A stretch of DNA of 5,255 nucleotides from Haloquadratum sp. J07HQX50 (GTDB lineage: Archaea; Halobacteriota; Halobacteria; Halobacteriales; Haloferacaceae). This document shows, piece by piece, positions 1 through 5,255 of the stretch (position 1 is its first letter; every line of letters starts with the position of its first letter). The stretch lies in contig KE356563.1 of assembly GCA_000416005.1 (NCBI GenBank), positions 1,059,846 through 1,065,100 on the forward strand, written 5' to 3'. A program made the position numbers and the translations under genes. The notes under the pieces are model-generated. The model made no database searches, was not told the origin of the DNA, and saw nothing but the letters and a program-made list of their open reading frames with translations.

Positions 1-1
1 T

Positions 2-142
2 GTGCTGATCGGTGACCTCTCACCACAGTCAAAATATAAAACACTATCGAGAACAACGCGTGTCACGGATCAAAAAGAGATTCTGATGAAACAAGAATTC
101 GAGCTTGATGAACTTGAGGCGGCTGGGACCACGGTCGAATAA
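2..142 (+). CDS. C-terminal end of an unidentified acidic protein (5' end outside window)
   Basis: From base 2 this frame stays open for 46 codons and ends at TAA 140-142. No start codon is needed because the gene enters from the left edge. The visible residues run from VLIGDLSPQSKY, through LSRTTRVTDQKEIL, to an acidic end FELDELEAAGTTVE. The mixed polar/acidic composition, with Asp and Glu clustered at the C-terminus, is normal for a haloarchaeal cytoplasmic protein, and the opposite-strand frames look like random shadow. I do not recognise the family from this tail. The next gene starts 65 bases downstream with its own TATA-like box, so the two are probably transcribed separately. A chance open frame of this length at a window edge is possible, but the composition argues for a real terminus. 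Confidence 0.6.
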   Translation: MLIGDLSPQSKYKTLSRTTRVTDQKEILMKQEFELDELEAAGTTVE

Positions 143-175
143 TCTTCATGCAAGCGTGATGTGGTGTCGTCGAAG

Positions 176-185
176 TATTTATTAT
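176..185 (+). promoter_or_regulatory. TATA-like box for the small protein gene at 208
   Basis: TATTTATTAT lies with its centre about 27 bases before the ATG at 208. That is the spacing expected if transcription starts at the start codon itself, i.e. a leaderless mRNA, as is common in haloarchaea. The spacing favours ATG 208 over the in-frame ATG at 184, which would lie almost inside the box. Confidence 0.55.
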
Positions 186-207
186 GCTTAATAATGTATG
201 TGAAACC

Positions 208-438
208 ATGTCACAGTCCATCGATAGCCAGACTGCATCAACAACTCCCGTCGCTATCGTTGAGTGTGATCCCGAAACGATTGAACCAACTGACTCGGTC
301 ACACACGTCGACCAGTTGCCAACTCACGATCGCGAGCGAATCGTTGAGGCTATTGATGCAGAGGTTACCACAGCGATGGTAGATTCGGTACAGCCGGGTA
401 CCGTGATCCGTTATACATCGTATTATAAGCTCAAATAA
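208..438 (+). CDS. Small haloarchaeal protein of unknown function (possibly DUF7979-like)
   Basis: This is a 76-residue acidic protein starting MSQSIDSQ and ending YTSYYKLK, with stop TAA at 436-438. An in-frame ATG at 184 would add eight residues (MLNNVCET), but the TATA-like box at 176-185 makes the leaderless start at 208 more likely. There is no membrane segment, signal peptide or cysteine motif. The pattern is a short strand (VAIVECD), then HVDQLPTHDRERIVEAID, a variable part, and a closing GTVIRYTSYYKL. This resembles small haloarchaeal proteins with an 'LP..dr..i.eAi' helix followed by a Gly-x-x-IRY-x-x-YY end, a pattern I associate with DUF7979; that assignment is from memory and uncertain. 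No function is known to me. A hairpin follows 13 bases after the stop, then a transposase relic, so the gene is probably monocistronic. Confidence 0.7.
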   Translation: MSQSIDSQTASTTPVAIVECDPETIEPTDSVTHVDQLPTHDRERIVEAIDAEVTTAMVDSVQPGTVIRYTSYYKLK

Positions 439-450
439 TTCGTTGTGAAC

Positions 451-478
451 GACTCTGTTTCCCGTGTAACAAAGAGTC
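451..478 (+). repeat. Hairpin with overlapping 10-bp direct repeat after the small gene
   Basis: GACTCT at 451-456 pairs with AGAGTC at 473-478. GTT at 457-459 can extend the stem with AAC at 468-470, around a loop of about 8 bases and a two-base bulge. The sequence CTCTGTTTCC at 453-462 recurs exactly at 478-487. The hairpin sits 13 bases after a stop codon and could be a transcript 3' end structure, but no clear T-run follows. It could equally be the edge of the decayed insertion sequence next to it. Confidence 0.35.
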
Positions 479-521
479 TCTGTTTCCTTGCAGTCGGGTA
501 TAATAAGACAGCGACAGTCCC

Positions 522-539
522 ATCGGTTACCTCACCGAT
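522..539. repeat. Perfect 6-bp inverted repeat at the 3' side of the TnpA relic
   Basis: ATCGGT at 522-527 and ACCGAT at 534-539 form a short perfect hairpin with a 6-base loop. It lies 12 bases past the codon that corresponds to the transposase's catalytic tyrosine, reading on the minus strand. IS200/IS605 elements carry subterminal hairpins recognised by TnpA, so this may be a remnant of the element's right end. A 6-bp stem can also occur by chance, so the link is inference. Confidence 0.3.
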
Positions 540-551
540 TGGTGAATCGCT

Positions 552-890
552 ACACCGACGAACCATGTCCTCGAAAACAACACCGGCACTCCCAATGTAG
601 TATCGGTCCTTCTATAATCCATTGAATAAACCTACCCATATTTCATTTCTGGATGACGTCTCAGAATCGTTCGGCTCAAGTAGCAGTTGAGTTGCTTGGC
701 AATCTCGGCAGGAGTCGATTTCGGATTGGGTCAGCTTTCACGAACAGGTGAGCGTGTTCGGTGGCAATCTCTATCGACATAATCTTGTAACCGAATAGTC
801 CTGTTCAGCAGTTCATTGGAACAACTCCACAAGTTCGTCTCGGACTCACTCCAACACCCCGTAACGGGAGTTCAAACATCATACGGACAC
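552..890 (-). pseudogene. tnpA: Decayed IS200/IS605-family Y1 transposase (TnpA) relic
   Basis: No intact frame exists, but minus-strand fragments line up in TnpA order. (1) 816-875: NSRYGVLE, a stop, then VRDELVELFQ, matching the N-terminal 'KYRR.VL...V...L..l' region; a second stop at 813-815 precedes TAEQDY. (2) 727-792, next frame: GYKIMSIEIATEHAHLFVKADP, containing the HUH metal-binding motif as H-A-H (codons 754-756 and 748-750). (3) 632-721, third frame: STPAEIAKQLNCYLSR, then RTILRRHPEMKYG, the central helix region. (4) 552-605, back in the first frame: RYYIGSAGVVFEDMVRRC, matching the usual 'YY.GtaG.vs..tvrrYI'. The HUH-to-YY spacing, about 49 codons, fits the family. The catalytic Tyr position appears to be Cys (552-554). 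At least three frameshifts and two stops mean it cannot be active. The original start was probably near 940-960, where an ATG exists (958-960). I saw no tnpB partner. Confidence 0.72.
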
Positions 891-1108
891 GACGGAGTTG
901 TTGGGTCGTGGGAGGGTGATCGGGCTTCAGAGATACGAACGATGTATTTGATCGTTTCATCATAACCGACCTCGTTCGATGGGAGACTGAAGAGCCAATG
1001 TGGGAAAAGGTATCTAAATCGGTTCTATTATGAACAGCAGGATTTCTATGGTGCAGTGAATAGGTCCCGGACCGATGCTGTTTTTGTAGCTTACTCGCAA
1101 CTTCTTGT
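891..1108. other. Non-coding stretch between the TnpA relic and the DUF7124-like gene
   Basis: No convincing gene is present. The part up to about 960 probably contains the eroded N-terminus of the transposase relic. From 966 to 1109 one plus-strand frame is open for 48 codons (residues include GKRYLNRFYYEQQDFYG) but has no start, runs from a stop at 963-965, and ends at a TGA overlapping the next gene's ATG. It matches nothing I know. A T-run near 1080-1085 (TTTTT) lies about 26 bases before the ATG at 1109 and is a weak promoter candidate. Confidence 0.4.
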
Positions 1109-1540
1109 ATGACAGACAACACAGGCTCAACCACAGGGGATGCGGATATGACGTTAGCGTTTGAACTTGATGCACTGCAAACGCTTGCAGATCCAGCAGC
1201 AGTATTCAACGATGCTAGACAGTGGACCGAGTATGTCGGTGTTGTGAGTGAAAAGCCGACCTACGTCGTCACAAACTACACACGGAAACATCGTGTGAGA
1301 CAAGACTTTTTTTCAGGTCCACGCGGGGTGCAAGAGAGTCTCGAAAATGTCAAAACCCAATTCGGCACAGCACGGCACGTCCTTGTCAGCAATGACCCAG
1401 ACGACCGCGCTGTCGCTATAGATGCAGATTGGGAGTTTCTACCTCTCGATGAAGCTGCACCAGCTGCTGGGTGGGAGATATCGGAAACGGAAGACGAAGA
1501 CGACCCGTTTGAGACGCAAACCCGCGATGACTGGCCTTAG
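1109..1540 (+). CDS. Conserved haloarchaeal protein of unknown function (DUF7124-like)
   Basis: This is a 143-residue acidic soluble protein with stop TAG at 1538-1540. After a Thr/Gly/Asp-rich leader (residues 1-13) the conserved-looking body runs MTLAFELDALQTLADP (14-29), VFNDARQWTEYVGVVS (32-47), YVVTNYTRKHRVRQDFFSGPRG (52-73), and a later WEFLPLDEAAPAAGW segment. A low-complexity acidic tail ends RDDWP. The TRKHRIRQDFFSGPRG-type core is one I associate with a protein conserved across haloarchaea and labelled DUF7124; its function is unknown, and the name is from memory. There are no membrane segments, cysteines or recognisable catalytic motif. The basic core (RKHRVRQ) inside an otherwise acidic protein could contact nucleic acid or nucleotide, which is speculation. 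ATG 1148 (Met14) is an alternative start. mptA begins 91 bases downstream on the same strand but has its own promoter-like element. Confidence 0.85.
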   Translation: MTDNTGSTTGDADMTLAFELDALQTLADPAAVFNDARQWTEYVGVVSEKPTYVVTNYTRKHRVRQDFFSGPRGVQESLENVKTQFGTARHVLVSNDPDDRAVAIDADWEFLPLDEAAPAAGWEISETEDEDDPFETQTRDDWP

Positions 1541-1596
1541 AGCGGTCATCTCATCAACTAAGCGAATTCGATAGCGAGGGGGAAACCACCGAACGA

Positions 1597-1607
1597 AAAC
1601 ATTAATC
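1597..1607 (+). promoter_or_regulatory. TATA-like element upstream of mptA
   Basis: AAACATTAATC has its AT-rich core centred about 30 bases before the mptA ATG at 1632. Transcription would then start within a few bases of the start codon, giving a nearly leaderless message. This suggests that mptA is transcribed independently of the DUF7124-like gene. The match is by eye only. Confidence 0.45.
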
Positions 1608-1631
1608 GACCGCCACACCAGTGTTTAGCTG

Positions 1632-2561
1632 ATGAGTCACCAATTGCCTGATATTCAGGCAAGCAGTCCGGATGTATCTGTAGGGTTGAGTCAGGTGGGT
1701 GTAACTGGAGTTGATAAGCTGATTAAGATCGACCGACACGATGAGGACCCGTTGGTACTGATGGCCGAATTTGAGGTATTTGTCGATCTCCCGAGCGGAC
1801 GCAAAGGAATTGATATGAGCCGGAATATGCAGGTCATTGACGAGACACTTGAAGCTGCGATCTCTGAGCCGACCTATCGTGTTGAGGACATGTGTGGGGA
1901 TGTTGCTGAGCGGCTCTTGAGTAAACACGAGTATACATCTACTGCAGAAGTTCGAATGAGCGCTGATTATATTGTACGAGAGGACACTCCTGCCAGTAAA
2001 CTTCCTTCACAGAGCACCATTACCATCGTTGCAAGTGCCACAGCGACTGAGGAAGGAACGAGAGAGGAGATTGGGGCCGAGGTTGAAGGAATGACCGTCT
2101 GCCCATGTTCTCAGGGTATGTCTGCATCACGTGCACGCGATGTGCTACACGATCTGAATATTGACCCGGAGACGATCGACACGTTTCTCGAACAGGTCCC
2201 GCAACCGGGTCACTCACAACGAGGCCATGCCACGCTGACGATCACGGCTGATGGGTCTCCCGAAGTAGATTTAATGGAGGTAGTAAATATCGCTCGTGAC
2301 GCGATGTCTGCCCGGATTTACAATTTGGCGAAGCGGCCAGATGAAGACTATATGACTTACCGTGGACATGCTGATGCGAAATTCGTCGAAGACTGCGTTC
2401 GGTCGATGGCCGAGCAAGTTGTTGCAGAATTTGATCATCTTGGTGACAGCGCAGTCGTCCATATGAAACAGTCGAACGATGAATCAATTCACCAACATAA
2501 TGCTCACGCAGAACGTGAGATGACGTTCAAGCAGCTACGCCGCGAAGTTCGGCATGCTTGA
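1632..2561 (+). CDS. mptA: GTP cyclohydrolase MptA (type IV, FolE2/COG1469 family)
   Basis: This is a 309-residue cytoplasmic enzyme, the usual length for archaeal MptA. MptA is a metal-dependent enzyme that converts GTP to 7,8-dihydroneopterin 2',3'-cyclic phosphate, the first pterin step. In haloarchaea this feeds tetrahydrofolate and, through 7-deazaguanine, archaeosine in tRNA. Family signatures visible: [12 protein letters not shown] (19-30) near the N-terminus; [18 protein letters not shown] (50-67); MTVCPCSQ (154-161), holding the conserved metal-site cysteine; [10 protein letters not shown] (195-204) with His199; [26 protein letters not shown] (215-240) containing the conserved Glu; and a His-rich [11 protein letters not shown] (284-294) at the C-terminus. 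Metal-ligand roles are inferred from the related FolE2 family. ATG 1632 gives the full N-terminal motif, and a TATA-like element sits about 30 bases upstream. The gene is intact and is convergent with the DUF255 gene. Confidence 0.96.
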   Translation: MSHQLPDIQASSPDVSVGLSQVGVTGVDKLIKIDRHDEDPLVLMAEFEVFVDLPSGRKGIDMSRNMQVIDETLEAAISEPTYRVEDMCGDVAERLLSKHEYTSTAEVRMSADYIVREDTPASKLPSQSTITIVASATATEEGTREEIGAEVEGMTVCPCSQGMSASRARDVLHDLNIDPETIDTFLEQVPQPGHSQRGHATLTITADGSPEVDLMEVVNIARDAMSARIYNLAKRPDEDYMTYRGHADAKFVEDCVRSMAEQVVAEFDHLGDSAVVHMKQSNDESIHQHNAHAEREMTFKQLRREVRHA

Positions 2562-2692
2562 TTGTGTGGGTCTCACGAACAGTCGTTGGCTATGACCAGT
2601 GTTAAGATGCGAAGCCGCAGTTATTGGGCTTAGAACCCTGGTTGAGGCATGGCGTCCCGTTTCGAATCACAAAATCAGATTGCCAACAGCTG
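2562..2692. other. Short convergent intergenic region
   Basis: These 131 bases separate the 3' ends of mptA and the minus-strand DUF255 gene. A weak imperfect dyad, GGGCTTAGAACCC at 2627-2639, is the only structure noted. There is no clear T-run on either strand and no RNA gene. Terminators for both transcripts must lie here or within the opposite gene, but none is recognisable. Confidence 0.4.
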
Positions 2693-4321
2693 CTAATACT
2701 GACTACCGAGCGAGAGAGATTGTACTGCGGTCATCATTTCTTCTGGAGAGGATATCTTCTGTGTTTTCGAATCCACTCGAACGATTGCACTTGAGCTATC
2801 GACACCGCATGGACATGGGTCTACGATGACTTCATGATCCGCGATTCGAAGTGCAGCACGGTGTAGTCGTGAGTTTGGCCCAGAGCCAATATCAACCGTC
2901 AGCGATGGTCGTTGCAGTCGACTACTGACTGCAGCGTAATGTGCTAACTGGACACCAAAGCGATCAAAAGCACCAGCATGTGCAGCAAGTGCCTCACGAG
3001 CAGCTGTTCGAAAGCGTGGCTTATCACTCAGATGAGCCAACTCAAACAATGCATCAGCGAGTTCTGCTGCTAAGTCAATCGGATAAAGTGGTCGCTCAAG
3101 CAGTCCAACTTTCCTCAGTGGTCCGTCAAGTACTGCTCCACTGTCAGCTTGAAGCCGGTCAAGGGCATGGTCAGCAAATGAGCACGCCAGTGAGAGGAGA
3201 TGTGAATTAAGAGAGGATTGTCGTGGGCCAAGAACTTGATAGCCACGAACCAACGCTTGAAGAAAATACGCACAGTCCTCAAGTAAATTCTGTGGTGAAG
3301 GAGTGTTATATTGATGTGAAAGCGTCAGCTGGCTTCCATTCGTGAGAAACGTAGAGCTCAGTGTCTGAAGCAACTGTACAGCCAATGCTCGAGTCGACTC
3401 ATCGTCTGTATATCCGCTGAAGAGAAGCAGTGCATCTACCGCTACCGCATTTGGACCAGCGTAGCTATTGATATCGCGCCGGTCATCTTGCTCAGATTGC
3501 GATATTACAATGCTATTATCAAGACGGTTCTCTCGGAAGAGGTAGGTGCTCAGGAACTCGATTGTCGCTTTAGCTTTCTTTCGATACTGGGGGTCTCCGG
3601 TATATGCATAGGCGTGTGCGTAGCTTCGAATAAGCGCTGCGTTGACCGATACGAGCTTGGCAGAATGAGGTGCAGACCAGTCCTGCTCGTGCGCGTGCCG
3701 GTAGAATCCACCAGTGGTGTCATCCCAGAGTGCATCTCCAATTTGCTTAAGCGCAGCACACGCCTTTGATTGGTCTCGTTTGAAAGCGAAGTCAATTGCC
3801 CTGGGTAGTGGAAACTTAGCAGCATCACCCCAACCGTTATGTTGCTGATCCCACTGTGCCTCGAGCTGCCCTGTCATGTGAGCTTCAATAGCGTCCGTCA
3901 GCGGTTCTGGCACGAGTGAGTCGTGATCTAATGAAGGGGGGACTTCGCCCACGAGATCGACCTCGTCGCGCAAGCGATGCCTGATGCTCTCGATCATGTG
4001 ACGCATTTCGTCTGGGGTGAGATATCCAGCTTCTGCAATAACAGATCCATCAGGGGCGAGAAAGACCGTTGCTGGGAATCCAGCAATAGTGTACCGCTCA
4101 CGAATACGAGGACGCCTATCTACATCAACACGGACAGGCACAGTCACATCATTAATATGTGCTGCTATCTGTGGTTCGGTGTATGTCTCACGGTCCATCT
4201 TGAGACAGTCGCTACACCACGTTGCCGTAAGGGACAGCAACAATGGCCGGTCCAATTGGCGTGCCGAACTAAATGCTTGTTCTCCCCATTCCAACCATTC
4301 GACACGGGTGAAATTCTTCAT
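2693..4321 (-). CDS. Thioredoxin-domain/DUF255 protein (YyaL/SSP411-like, short haloarchaeal form)
   Basis: This is a 542-residue soluble protein. I start it at ATG 4319-4321 (MKNFTRVEWLEWGEQAF), because the 32 residues gained from ATG 4417 are Cys-rich, unlike the family, and would fill the promoter gap to fxsA. Residues 1-115 form a thioredoxin-like domain: redox pair W35-C36-S-D-C39, VPVRVDVDRRPRIRERY (61-77) and the cis-Pro loop GFPAT (81-85). Residues about 140-470 fit the alpha-helical barrel of the SSP411/YyaL group: GWGDAAKFPLP (163-173), GGFYRH (204-209), W-S-A-P-H (215-219) where the family has 'W.vPHFEKML', and a later NSYAGPNAVAVDALL. The C-terminal part (about 475-535) is a small separate-looking segment with C503-P-C505. 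YyaL-type proteins usually exceed 600-700 residues, so this is a shorter variant. The substrate is unknown; a disulfide or thiol role is inferred from CxxC. It is divergent from fxsA and convergent with mptA. Confidence 0.9.
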   Translation of the reverse strand: MKNFTRVEWLEWGEQAFSSARQLDRPLLLSLTATWCSDCLKMDRETYTEPQIAAHINDVTVPVRVDVDRRPRIRERYTIAGFPATVFLAPDGSVIAEAGYLTPDEMRHMIESIRHRLRDEVDLVGEVPPSLDHDSLVPEPLTDAIEAHMTGQLEAQWDQQHNGWGDAAKFPLPRAIDFAFKRDQSKACAALKQIGDALWDDTTGGFYRHAHEQDWSAPHSAKLVSVNAALIRSYAHAYAYTGDPQYRKKAKATIEFLSTYLFRENRLDNSIVISQSEQDDRRDINSYAGPNAVAVDALLLFSGYTDDESTRALAVQLLQTLSSTFLTNGSQLTLSHQYNTPSPQNLLEDCAYFLQALVRGYQVLGPRQSSLNSHLLSLACSFADHALDRLQADSGAVLDGPLRKVGLLERPLYPIDLAAELADALFELAHLSDKPRFRTAAREALAAHAGAFDRFGVQLAHYAAVSSRLQRPSLTVDIGSGPNSRLHRAALRIADHEVIVDPCPCGVDSSSAIVRVDSKTQKISSPEEMMTAVQSLSLGSQY

Positions 4322-4419
4322 TCTCTTCAAGTATGGAACTAGCATAACTAAGCGCTTTGTGGGATGCAAACAACAGCATGTGACGCAAGGCCTATGATTG
4401 CGCTCACCTTGATACAATT
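4322..4419. promoter_or_regulatory. Divergent promoter region between the DUF255 gene and fxsA
   Basis: These 98 bases lie between two outward-facing start codons. On the minus strand, CTTAGTTATGCTA (4340-4352) is centred about 25 bases before the DUF255 ATG. On the plus strand, CTATGATTG (4392-4400) is centred about 25 bases before the fxsA ATG. Both spacings fit leaderless or near-leaderless transcripts. The boxes are weak matches and no operator-like palindrome was recognised. Confidence 0.45.
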
Positions 4420-4908
4420 ATGCGGACCCGCTGGATGATTGGCGGACTCTTGGCCGTGCCATTAGTGGATACGTTGTTGCTACTTCCGTTGGCTTCAGAG
4501 ATTGGGTTACTGCAGACTGTTCTTCTTGTTGTCCTGACTGGCTTGGTTGGTATGTTACTAGTTCGAGCAGAGGGGCGACACACTGTGGCTAAGATACAGC
4601 AGCGTGTGACGACTGGTGAACTCCCGACTGACGAATTGGTCGATGGAGGACTGTTAATTTTCGCTGGTGCACTTCTTTTGACACCAGGGGTCGTAACTGA
4701 TCTGATTGGATTCGCTGCTTCGATTCCAGTCACGAGAATTCCAATCCGCACGGCGTTAAAACGATACATAATCATGCCCGCACTTGACCGCCGAAGTGAA
4801 GGCTTTGTCTCAGGTAATGTCTGGGTCGGCGGAACTCCAAGTGAGGATGTCGTTAACTTAGATCCAGAGGAATACGCACGCTCAACTGAAGACAAGGATG
4901 ATAACTGA
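4420..4908 (+). CDS. FxsA-family membrane protein
   Basis: This is a 162-residue integral membrane protein with stop TGA at 4906-4908. Three hydrophobic segments are visible: about residues 6-26 (containing LAVPLVDTLLLLPLA), 30-48 (containing TVLLVVLTGLVGMLLV), and 76-103 (GGLLIFAGALLLTPGVVTDLIG onward). The FxsA signature is clear: RAEG (49-52) after the second segment, a cytoplasmic-type loop (KIQQRVTTGELPTDELVDGG), the LLLTPGVVTDLIG core (85-97), then a Pro/Arg-rich stretch VTRIPIR. The C-terminal 50 residues are soluble and become strongly acidic (DPEEYARSTEDKDDN). E. coli FxsA is a cytoplasmic membrane protein whose overproduction suppresses phage T7 exclusion by the F plasmid; its cellular function is not established, and none is known to me in archaea. 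ATG 4420 follows the divergent promoter gap directly and no Shine-Dalgarno is evident, consistent with a leaderless message. Confidence 0.92.
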   Translation: MRTRWMIGGLLAVPLVDTLLLLPLASEIGLLQTVLLVVLTGLVGMLLVRAEGRHTVAKIQQRVTTGELPTDELVDGGLLIFAGALLLTPGVVTDLIGFAASIPVTRIPIRTALKRYIIMPALDRRSEGFVSGNVWVGGTPSEDVVNLDPEEYARSTEDKDDN

Positions 4909-5200
4909 GTCTGGAGAGTGTGAGTCGCTTCAGATCGGGTTGTGAGACTTCTTCGCCGGATCAGCTTTCTCCGATGGGACTCCGCATTCCACGGATTAGT
5001 GCGACACAAGATCGTGTGAAAGGCGACGAATACCAGCGTCGGTTCATTCAGGATCCTCAGTATCCTCATGCCCGTAGGCTCTCCAGAGATGATTCCGAGG
5101 TTATCTAGCTGTTGTGCTCACTCACGATTTCTTGTGACATTTGGTGGCATTGGCATAGATAAACCGCTTGAAGAAGCTTTTGATCGTCATCTTCAACCGA
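4909..5200. other. Gap downstream of fxsA with no convincing gene
   Basis: This stretch has no gene I can support. One plus-strand frame opens with GTG 4920 and runs 62 codons to TAG 5106-5108 (residues include MGLRIPRISATQDRVKG and HARRLSRDDSEVI). It is basic and Ser/Arg-rich, lacks the acidic bias of the neighbouring genes and matches no family I know. It could be a chance frame or a gene relic. On the minus strand a frame is open from the right edge to 5122, also unlike a haloarchaeal protein. No tRNA or obvious repeat was seen. Confidence 0.4.
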
Positions 5201-5202
5201 GA

Positions 5203-5208
5203 TTTATT
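5203..5208 (+). promoter_or_regulatory. TATA box of the gene entering the right edge
   Basis: TTTATT, inside GATTTATTCG, is centred about 30 bases before the ATG at 5236. This is one of the cleanest haloarchaeal-type TATA boxes in the window, and its spacing predicts a transcript beginning within a few bases of the start codon. Confidence 0.55.
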
Positions 5209-5235
5209 CGATGAGCCTGACCCCGAGACACTGAC

Positions 5236-5255
5236 ATGACGTGTAAAAGCTGTAT
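5236..5255 (+). CDS. Start of a truncated gene, protein begins MTCKSC (possible zinc-binding protein)
   Basis: Only six full codons are visible: ATG ACG TGT AAA AGC TGT, giving M-T-C-K-S-C, and then the window ends. Support for a real start is the TATA box about 30 bases upstream and the Cys-x-x-Cys pair. Many small haloarchaeal zinc-ribbon proteins begin with such a CxxC, but the pair could also be redox-active. Length and family cannot be judged. The frame is too short to exclude chance; confidence rests mainly on the promoter spacing. Confidence 0.45.

Noticed and set aside
184..207. Earlier ATG for the small gene at 208
   Set aside because: It would start within the TATA-like element and add only eight residues. 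The box-to-start distance fits ATG 208.
805..1209. A 134-codon minus-strand open frame over the intergenic gap and the start of the DUF7124-like gene
   Set aside because: It overlaps the real gene by 100 bases, is basic and carries no family motif. The transposase-like peptides lie mostly in the other minus-strand frames, so this frame is not a gene.
2610..2680. tRNA-like look (GTTTCGAATC and a weak GGG...CCC dyad) in the convergent spacer
   Set aside because: No acceptor stem, anticodon arm or D-arm can be folded around it on either strand, so the T-loop resemblance is coincidental.
3550..4397. Several 90-126 codon plus- and minus-strand frames inside the DUF255 gene
   Set aside because: All lie within the long, motif-bearing DUF255 coding sequence in other frames and show no acidic bias or recognisable domain.
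4322..4417. N-terminal extension of the DUF255 protein to ATG 4417
   Set aside because: The added 32 residues are Cys-rich (CVTCCC) and unlike the family start, and they would consume the divergent promoter region. ATG 4321 fits the MKNFTRVEW start and the upstream TATA-like element.
4404..5069. A 221-codon minus-strand open frame opposite fxsA
   Set aside because: It is antisense to the clearly real FxsA gene, and its product is Ser/Thr/Arg-rich, basic and without haloarchaeal acidic bias or any known motif. It is a shadow frame.

Overview
The window looks like chromosomal DNA of a haloarchaeon with unusually low G+C, roughly half by eye. The proteins are strongly acidic, with Asp/Glu-rich tails. 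Several genes have an AT-rich TATA-like element about 25-30 bases before the start codon and almost no leader, which is typical of haloarchaea. The protein set (archaeal-type GTP cyclohydrolase MptA, a haloarchaeal DUF7124-like protein, a short DUF255 thioredoxin-like protein, an FxsA-like membrane protein) fits Halobacteria. The low G+C suggests a Haloquadratum-like organism, but that is inference.

Layout from left to right. The C-terminal end of an unidentified acidic protein enters from the left edge and stops at 142. A TATA-like box then precedes a small haloarchaeal protein (208-438, leaderless). Positions 439-1108 hold no intact gene. On the minus strand, about 552-890, this gap contains the decayed remains of an IS200/IS605-type Y1 transposase (TnpA): its HUH motif, central helix and YYIGSAG segment are still readable, but in three different frames and with stops. 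Next comes a DUF7124-like protein of unknown function (1109-1540), and then mptA (1632-2561), the first enzyme for the pterin of tetrahydrofolate and the 7-deazaguanine of archaeosine in haloarchaea.

Convergent to mptA, on the minus strand, is a 542-residue thioredoxin-domain/DUF255 (YyaL/SSP411-like) protein (2693-4321). It shares a 98-bp divergent promoter region with an FxsA-family membrane protein (4420-4908). A stretch of about 330 bases without a convincing gene follows. At the right edge a well-placed TATA box is followed by the first codons of a protein starting M-T-C-K-S-C, probably a small zinc-binding protein, cut off by the window.

The genes are mostly housekeeping or conserved haloarchaeal genes, each with its own promoter rather than in one operon. 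I found no CRISPR array, tRNA, rRNA or recognisable novel multi-gene system. The most informative unlisted signals are the TnpA relic and the two truncated genes at the window edges.
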